Below, one piece after another: positions 1 to 7,900 of a stretch of 64,000 nt of DNA (position 1 is its first letter; every line of letters starts with the position of its first letter). A program made the position numbers and the translations under genes. This stretch comes from Siphonodentalium dalli (taxonomy: Eukaryota; Mollusca; Scaphopoda; Gadilida; Siphonodentaliidae). The notes under the pieces are model-generated. The model made no database searches, was not told the origin of the DNA, and saw only the letters and a list, made by a program, of their open reading frames with translations. The stretch is from assembly GCA_032622095.1 (NCBI GenBank), contig CP136069.1:10000036-10064035 (forward strand), given 5' to 3'.

Positions 1-599
1 CATAATTCTGCTTTGGTTAAGAGGTCGATTAATTAGAGCATTACTGTATGTACTGATAACCTATTTTAGTATGAAATTTTCTCCAGTCTTCATATATGCT
101 ATTACCATACGCTTGTGTATATATGCATTTTGTTATGAGAGGCCAAAAGTAACAATTATCGGTGAATCACTCATCCATAGAGAACCAGGTTCATTTTAAC
201 TTCAGACTGTCAGCGAGGTGGCGACGATGTCACAGTGGGGTTGTCTCCCCCCCCCCATAAATGTTTCCTTCCAAGTGGCCAGTTTCATACCGGTATAATC
301 TGGATGAATCGTATCATTTAGTATAAGGTATATTGCAGTCTGATAGATATCCAGACTCGTATTAAAGAAAGAAATGAAACACGGTCTAATTTTATTTAGA
401 CTGGGTCTATTGATATGTTTTTTTTTAAATAACGTGAACTTTGTCACAATTTGGGATTTAAAAAAAAATAAAATGTGTCCAATTGGCGCGTTATGTGAAA
501 CGACAAAACATGTGGTGAGAAATGGCCAAATATATGGTGCGAAACAACCAAACACGTGGGGCAAAGTGTATGAAACAACAATAGTACACATATGGGAGG

Positions 600-980
600 C
601 AAAATTCACATTTAATTGCCAATCACGCTTAAGTGTAATTCATTATGCTTAAGCATGAATTTAAGCTTAATTCGCAATGCCTAAGTGTAATTTAGATTTC
701 CATTATACCATACTTAAGCGTATTACATTATGATTATGCGTAATTCATTTACGATCACACATAATGCATTCACGCTAAAGTAAAGCGTAATAGAATTGGA
801 AAAACTCCCCTGAAGCTGAAATTGATGCAGTCAATTACGATGCTAGTAATCTTACCATCCGCCCAGAACATTAAACCTTACTAAGTTAGATACATGTAGG
901 CCTACCATTACATATAACGTTGCAATGCAATACAAACCAATTATGCTTAAGCGTAATGGAGTTACGCTTAAGCGTTTAAA
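600..980. repeat. Cluster of degenerate TTACGCTTAAGCGTAA palindromes
   Basis: The core CTTAAG with flanking GC/GTAA recurs on both strands at about 625-800 and again at 940-980, where GCTTAAGCG occurs twice. No coding signal is seen. The preceding 600 bases hold nothing I can identify. Confidence 0.5.
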
Positions 981-1152
981 TCAGCCATTAAATGTTAGAT
1001 TAATCTCCCATATAGTACTTAATATATGCAATGATAATGTTGTTGTTTGAGCCATCCAAAATTATTTTGGAGTATAAATATAAGCAGCAAGCGAAATAAT
1101 TGAAAAATAATTTATTATATATGATAAACAAGCATAATTTTTAAATATTTAA

Positions 1153-1387
1153 CCCTTTGAGTGCCAGGTCGATTTTTGTATCAACCCATATACCCTGTGC
1201 CAATGCATTCTCTTATATATGCGAGTCGACCATAGGTCGCCTCGCATATATATAAGAGAATGCATTGGCCTAACAATTTTTTTTTTTACAATTTTTTTTA
1301 CAATTTTAATAATTTATTCTTATATTCTTAAACAGACTTATTTTGTAGGTTTAGGGCCGATGAGATCGGCCCCTGGCACTCAAAGGG
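1153..1387. mobile_element. TTAA-flanked MITE (piggyBac-like ends), full-length copy
   Basis: It is bounded by TTAA at 1149-1152 and 1388-1391. The terminal inverted repeats are CCCTTTGAGTGCCAGG (1153-1168) and its complement at 1372-1387. TTAA target duplication with CCC termini is characteristic of piggyBac-type elements. There is no transposase. A ~70-bp near-perfect palindrome (about 1199-1268) is embedded, followed by T-rich sequence. Confidence 0.75.
1199..1268. repeat. ~70-bp palindrome (CTCTTATATATGCGAG...GTCGAC core)
   Basis: A near-perfect stem starts GCCAATGCATTCTC and pairs with its complement around a GACCATAGGTC centre. The same palindrome recurs at about 5858-5925, 7219-7290, 8185-8255 and 9573-9640, and as a half copy at 9319-9358. 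Confidence 0.7.
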
Positions 1388-1714
1388 TTAAACAATAGCT
1401 CCTTGTTAGCATTGTTGAAAACACTCCATACTGTTGTTCCCCTCGCAGAGCAGATAGAAAACCGTCAATATCACTGACATCAACAACCGACTGAAGTCTG
1501 TTCCAGGTAGTTCAATTCCACAGTTGTTTTAACAAATAAGGAGTGTTCGTATTGTGAGCTGCTGGTACGCAGAAGTTGGAACGATTCTGTGTTGTTACAC
1601 ACCTCCTTCTCCACCGGATTTTGACTGACACAGTCCTAAAATTTTGTTGGCTGTATTTCCCTTGTGTCTTTCTTCTCGTGTTCTAGATAATCAGGCTTTA
1701 GGCAGGGCTGAAAC

Positions 1715-1864
1715 TAGTCCAACAAATTAGACTATTCGGATTAATACATATTTTTATATTTGGACATTTACGATTGTATTACTCCTTCATTGAAGGATTA
1801 AATGGTCCATAAATGTCCAAATATTAAAATTCCAATTAATCCGAAAGTCTAATTTGTTGGACTA
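1715..1864. mobile_element. 150-bp foldback MITE with 9-bp target duplication
   Basis: A direct repeat GGCTGAAAC flanks it exactly at 1706-1714 and 1865-1873. The element runs TAGTCCAACAAATTAGAC...complement and its arms pair over most of its length (TTCGGATTAAT and TATTTGGACATTTA blocks also pair). A 9-bp TSD is typical of Mutator-like elements. There is no coding capacity. Confidence 0.75.
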
Positions 1865-2086
1865 GGCTGAAACCAACCCCTTGACTATTTTGTGGTATTG
1901 AAGCAGTCACTGTTCTTTCCTTCATTCTTCGAGGGGTGGTAGCTTTACCTCAAACAGCATGCCTGTGACTGATCCATCATCTCGTCTGTATTTGTTCTTT
2001 TCTGTATTTGTTCTTTAAGTCAACATGACCGCTTTCGCAGATTGCTGCTTCCAGCAAGGAAGGATACGCACTACGTTGATCATGAC

Positions 2087-2435
2087 TGAACTAGAGTTGC
2101 ACATACTTCCGAGTGTGCCTTGATGTGGTATATTTGAAAACAACAGGTATTTATCTGGCAGGTCAGATTGGAACTTGTATAGATGTTAGTGTATTTATTT
2201 TAGAATTTTATATTCAATATTGATATTTCAAATCTGACAAATTAATATGTAGGTCAAGTGATGTAAATCCAGAAAAAAATTATCAAAAATATATTTATTG
2301 CAAAATTTTATAATTTACAAAGCGGACCCACCAGATAAATACCTGCTGTTTCTTATACTATAGTACCGCATCAAGTCACACTCAGAAGACTGAGAAGTAT
2401 GCAGGTATGTGCAACTCCGTAACTTTCAGAATTTT
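2087..2435. repeat. Imperfect inverted repeat with ~155-bp AT-rich loop
   Basis: The arm at about 2090-2165 (GAGTTGCACATAC...CAGGTATTTATCTGG) is matched by the reverse complement of about 2325-2430. No target duplication was recognised. The sequence on either side (1875-2085 and 2440-2830) shows nothing I can identify. Confidence 0.5.
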
Positions 2436-2828
2436 GCTCCGCAGATTTGCATGGAAATCCACTGTGACATTCGTGAACTTCCCAAAATCCATGGCGGAAG
2501 ACACCCCATTCGCTGCTCTTTCCAATTTTTCGGCATCTTCGCGCTGACAAAAACGTCTTATTTGATCGCATTTTGCCAATTTAAGCTCAATAAATATCGT
2601 CTTTTTCTAACGATATCCTGAAACCATGCTTGCTGTCACTGAAAACATAGGAATACCCCCAATCTATTTATAGAAATCAGGGGAGATAAACCATGCATGC
2701 AGTTTTCAGAAGCGTTAGGAACAGGCAGTGAACAGCTGTTTCAACAACAACAACACGGTGGCGATGATTGTTGAGTCCCTTTAACCAAATTGTAATTGTG
2801 TTATATTTGTATGTCGTGTAGAGTAAAG

Positions 2829-2995
2829 ATTATAATTATATATGAACTGGACAAGATTTAATATAATCCATAATTATGTGTGTTATAGGTAATAGTCTCC
2901 AACTGAGACCTAGTCCCCCCCCTGGTCTGAGATTTTTGTATAAACCGAGACTTGAACCTGAGACGAGAATAGCGAAGTCTGGTTTCGAGAATATA
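2829..2995 (+). repeat. Dispersed repeat, copy A (second copy at 30890-31040)
   Basis: It shares long stretches with 30890-31040, such as TATATATGAACTGGACAA and CCGAGACTTGAACCTGAGAC. It is non-coding and diverges after about 2995. Confidence 0.7.
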
Positions 2996-3429
2996 TTTAT
3001 GGTGCAGAACTCTAATACGGATTATTAGTTTGATTGTAAGCCAGTCATTCGCACGATGGTGAATAGTTTGAGCAATCACAAGCTGGCTTTTAACTGGACA
3101 TTGGAAATGATCTAGTGTAACTGTGTTTTATATAATGTCACCTATCATAACTGTAACAATCATGCGTGCGTGTACCCCGGCGATTTGCTGTGGATGAGCA
3201 TGGGCGACCCGGCATAACAGTGAATGGCACATCGGATTTTAATTTTCGTCTTACATGGCATGGGCGGGTTGCGGGGCTTTCCCGGCGTATTCATAAAATT
3301 TACGTTTGAATGCTCTTATTGGGGATTACTCGTACCGCCCATTCACGTAGATTATTTCAGTATTTTGAACAAGAATAATACTGATGTTTTAAGTAATTTT
3401 ATTTTAAACGTAAAGCAAACAAAAAAACA

Positions 3430-3560
3430 GTAAAGACAAAAAAAAATTACAAACAAAAAACAGAACCAGAAAAAAAAATTACAAAAACAAAACAAAACAA
3501 ACAAAAGAATTTTGTTTTTTCAAAACATTAAAATAAAATGAAAAACAAAACAAAAATAGA
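3430..3560. repeat. A-rich low-complexity tract
   Basis: Irregular (A)n/(CAAAA)n sequence lies just before the SINE. Nothing else is seen in 3100-3660. Confidence 0.6.
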
Positions 3561-3665
3561 AGAAAAAAAATCAAAATATATAAATTTATGATTCTTTTAT
3601 TTAAACGCATTTGCTGAAAAAGAAATACAAGAATGGAGTTTACTATCTTGTGTCCGTATAAATCT

Positions 3666-3945
3666 CGGGGGGCCAGGTGGTTCAGTCGGTAGAGTGCCAG
3701 GTGCATTACACCGTCACAGGCCGTCCAGCGCTGACGAAGCTGGTTCGAACCCCGTCATAGAGAGGGTGACCGGAATCGTGTATCTGGGCAAGTTTGTCAG
3801 TTGCTTTCCGGGGATCGGTGGTTTCTACACGCAGTGAAATTAAGACTCTGCGCGGTATTTCCTCTACCCGTAAAATTGACAACGTCGTGTGTGGCCTAGC
3901 GGCTGGATCGACGATAAACCCTAACAAACCAAACCAAACCCTAGG
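3666..3945 (+). mobile_element. tRNA-derived SINE
   Basis: An A-box-like TGGTTCAGTCGGTAGAGTGCC region (about 3678) and a B-box GGTTCGAACCCC (about 3741) lie about 60 bp apart, the layout of an internal RNA polymerase III promoter. They are followed by an unrelated body. The 3' end is GGATCGACGATAAACCC and a short (AAACC)n tail. The lack of a full cloverleaf argues against a real tRNA gene. Confidence 0.65.
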
Positions 3946-3949
3946 AATC

Positions 3950-4950
3950 TCTTAGAAATTCTTATTTTAACGTACATTTTGTTAATCGTCGTTGTTCCAA
4001 TAATGTCTTACCATTTGGATTCTTGGAAATTGGAATGATGGCAACTGAAATAATGGGCGCAATTGTTTTTAGCCCATTATATGTTTGGGTCGAGATTTAA
4101 AATGGCGGTCTCTGAGACTGATTATTCGGTGCATGGGGAGGTGGTATAAACAATGTATAGCCACGTATAGGCCATGGGTGGTTCCATCGGCCGTGAATCA
4201 AGTTTTGTTTTACTCAACTAAAACATTTACTCAAACCGCTGACATCAAAATAGGTTATCATAATAAATAAACATAAAGGTAGGGTCGTGGCGACATGAGA
4301 ACTTGGTGTGTCTCACCCCCCCCCCCCAACTTAGGATGGAGCGGATTGGAAATATGGACAGCACCCCCACCATCCACATGGAGACACTCTAATCACATGC
4401 CTGTAAAGACGAGACACCGCACGTGTTCGGTGATTAACCGTTACATTAATGCTCAACTATTCGCGACGTGAACGCAATCATATTGTTCGAGCACCACGCA
4501 AGCGTGCCTTTGTCCGTCGATACACCGATCGTCGTTGATTGAACAATAATCCGCCTAATCTAAATCGAGACCAGGTGGTTTCGCGAGACCAGGTCCAGAC
4601 TTGGAACACCGTGATTATTAGGGTGGTCTAGACCAGGGACCAGAATTCGGCCGTCGGAGTCTTTATTTCTACAAACTTTGGATTCATAATTTCACCACAT
4701 CAGGAATTTATCAATTCTTAAAAAAAGGGAATAGTAATGTGTAAATGGTTTTTGACCGGTTGATTCACATGGCATACACGAAGACCGGAACGTGCACACG
4801 TGATGTTCACTTCACCCAGGATCCTGTGGCAGCCGCCAGAACAAGTAAGAAACCAAGCCTACAAGACGTATCATTTTGTTGTTGACGTTTTCTATCAATA
4901 ATAATCCATAATAATGGTATGCTGTTTCAAGATGTATTGATTGTGAGTAT
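3950..4950. other. Unassigned intergenic sequence with a GGTCTAGACC palindrome block
   Basis: No coding exon was recognised. The block 4565-4655 (GAGACCAGG..., GGTCTAGACC, GAATTCGGCCG) matches 30014-30080 in the opposite orientation, so it is a dispersed repeat. A C-run is at 4316-4328. Confidence 0.4.
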
Positions 4951-4952
4951 GT

Positions 4953-7900
4953 TTAAGCTGTATCATTATAGTATATGCTATTAATATAATGCGCCCAATA
5001 TGACCAATTAAGTTTAATGCTATCAGTTAATCCAAGCTCAGATCGGAGACTTACACCAACCTTGTCAAAAAACGTTATTGAACTTTTCCCATATTCGGTG
5101 ACCGCCTCGTTTCTTGGTAGCAGCATTTTGTACACGTATGACCTGAGGTCCGATAACAAGCCCTCAACGCAATAACCACGATCTTCTAATATGATGGCAC
5201 GCCAATGAAATTTGCGATGCATTGCCATAAAATCTGCTGGGTAGGCTCCACTTTCAATCTGCTTGCGAATAATGAGTGTCTTGTCGTCGCTATATTCAGA
5301 TTGGTGTTGTTCATCTAGTCTTAGGTTGTAAAAATCTCTGGAGTGTAGAACGGCTTCCTTGAAACAACTGTCGTTGCTCTGAAATTAGCAAAATAAGTTT
5401 TAGTACTCTTAAGAAATGGGTGTCGATTTGCTTACGTTTCATGCAGAATGGATCTTGGTCTGACATTTATGTGTAGGACGCGGAATTCAACGCATACAAT
5501 GTCATTCCAACTTGCTTCCATACTCCAATGAACGCAACAAAAACATCTATTTCTTATATTTACACTAAACTTGTTAAAATCAAAAGAGCATGTAACGCCC
5601 AGAAAATATGAAATTATAAACAAGTTACATCTAACAGCATGCTAGTTAATGTGGTCAGTATATGTAGTCAAGAATGTTGTTAATACATCAAGTAAGTCAT
5701 CTTTCACAGGTATGCAATTATACGACAGATATGTTTTCTTTATTGTTGTTGTATTTTGCGGATAGTGCGTCCTTCCATAAATAACATAAACAATGGCATA
5801 ATCCCCAATGCAGCAAACAAGCAGCTTAAAATAATAATTTTATATATGATTCGCTAGGCTAATGAATTCTCATATATATGCCAAGCGACATGTGGTCGAC
5901 TCGCATATATAAGAGAATACATTAGTCTCTCTTTTCCATATCACTCCCCATTTGGAGTTAAAAACTTTAGTCTCAATTGTCCATATCATTCCCCATTTGG
6001 AAGTAAAACACGTTAGTCTCATTTGTCCAAATGACTCCCCCCATTCGGAGTCAAAACGCGTTAGTCTCAATTGTCTATACCACTCACCATTTGGAGTTAA
6101 ACGCGTTTGTCCCATCTGTCCACATAACTCCCCTTTTGGAGTTAAACACGTTAGTCTGAATTGTCCATATCATTCCGTATTTGGAGTCAAAACGCGTTAG
6201 TCTCAATTGTCTATATCACTCCCCATTTGGAGTTAAATCATGTTAGTCTCAATTGTCTAAATCATTTCCCATTTGCTTACGTTTCATGTAGAATGGATGC
6301 AAGTTGGTCTGACATTTTTGTGTGGGACGCGGAATTCAACGCATACAATGTCATGCCAACTTGCATCCACACTCCAATGAAAGCAACAAAAAACAACTAT
6401 TCCTTATATTTACATTAAACTTGTTAAAATCAAAAGAGCATGTAACGCCCAGAAAATATGAAATTATAAACAAGTTACATCTAACAGCATGCTAGTTAAT
6501 GTGGTCAGTATATGTAGTCAAGAATGTTGTTAATACATCAAGTAAGTCATATTTCGCACGTATGCGATTAAACGACAGATAGGTTTTCTTTATGGTTGTA
6601 TTTTGCGGGTAGGAGTTCCTTCCATAAATAACATAAAAATGGCATAACCCCCAATACAGCAAACAATCAGCTTACCATTTCGGATGATAGAAATCCAATA
6701 TCACCGACGCTGTTAAACTGTCTGACCTTATCAGCTATCCTCGAAATCTCTATGTATCCTCTGATGATGTTCTTTATGTACTTCTTCATAAACTCGCTTG
6801 TGAAGTCGTTTCCAGCAACAATGCTCAGTTCAATCAATTGGCTTCCATTCAGCTGTGGAAGTTTAATTGACAGTAGAAAACAATTGGCAAAATCATGAAG
6901 CAATTGGCAGCTAAAACACGTTAGTCTCACTTGTCCACGTCAGTCCCCAAAAGCTGTTTAATTTGTCTTACAATCTTTCATATTTTTTTATCACTTTTTT
7001 ACTTTTTTTTTCTGACATTCTATAACCATTTTTTAGAATTTGTTCTTATATTCTTTAACAATTTTATCATTTTTATCATTTGTTTTTACATTCCTTAACA
7101 ATTTTATCATTTTTTCTTACACTCTTTATCAATTTTTATCATTTTGTCTTACATTCTATACCATTTCTTTTATTTTTCCTTCCATTTTTTAATTATAAAA
7201 CAATTATATAAAATTTGCTAGGTTAATGAATTCTCTTATATATGCGAAGCGACATGTGGTCGACTCGCATATATAAGAGATTGCATTAGCTCAAGGTGTT
7301 CGAAAAAAAAACAGCTGTGGAAGTTGAATTGATATTTGAGCAGTTTTACATAACCGCGGTAACAATTCGGAGTTAAAACACGTTAGTCTCACTTGTCCAC
7401 ATCATTCCCCATTTGGAGTTAAACACGTTAGTTACATTCGTCCACATCATGCCCCGTTTGGAGATAAAAACACGTTAGTCTCACTTGTCCACATCATTCC
7501 CCATTTGGAGTTAAACACGTTAGTTACATTCGTCCACATCATGCCCCGTTTGGAGATAAAACACGTTAGTCTCACTTGTCCACATCATTCCCCATTTGGA
7601 GTTAAACACGTTAGTTACATTCGTCCACATCATGCCCCGTTTGGAGTTAAAACACGTTAGTCTCACTTGTCCACATCATTCCCCATTTGGAGTTAAAAAA
7701 CGTTAGTTACATTCGTCCACATCATGCCCCGTTTGGAGATAAAACACGTTAGTCTCACTTGTCCACATCATTCCCCATTTGGAGTTAAAAAACGTTAGTT
7801 ACATTCGTCCACATCATGCCCCGTTTGGAGATAAAACATTAGTCTCAATTGTCCAGTTCATTCCCCATTTGGAGTTAAAGCACGTTAATCTCACTTGTCC

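Noticed and set aside
2382-2579. Possible fourth exon of the ASTE1-like gene
   Set aside because: No good donor or acceptor, overlapping open frames on both strands, and no recognisable asteroid C-terminal motif.
3666-3760. Functional tRNA gene
   Set aside because: A and B boxes are present but there is no convincing acceptor stem or anticodon arm, and the unit continues into a SINE body and tail.
3706-3927. 73-codon minus-strand frame
   Set aside because: It lies entirely within the SINE and reads its complement.
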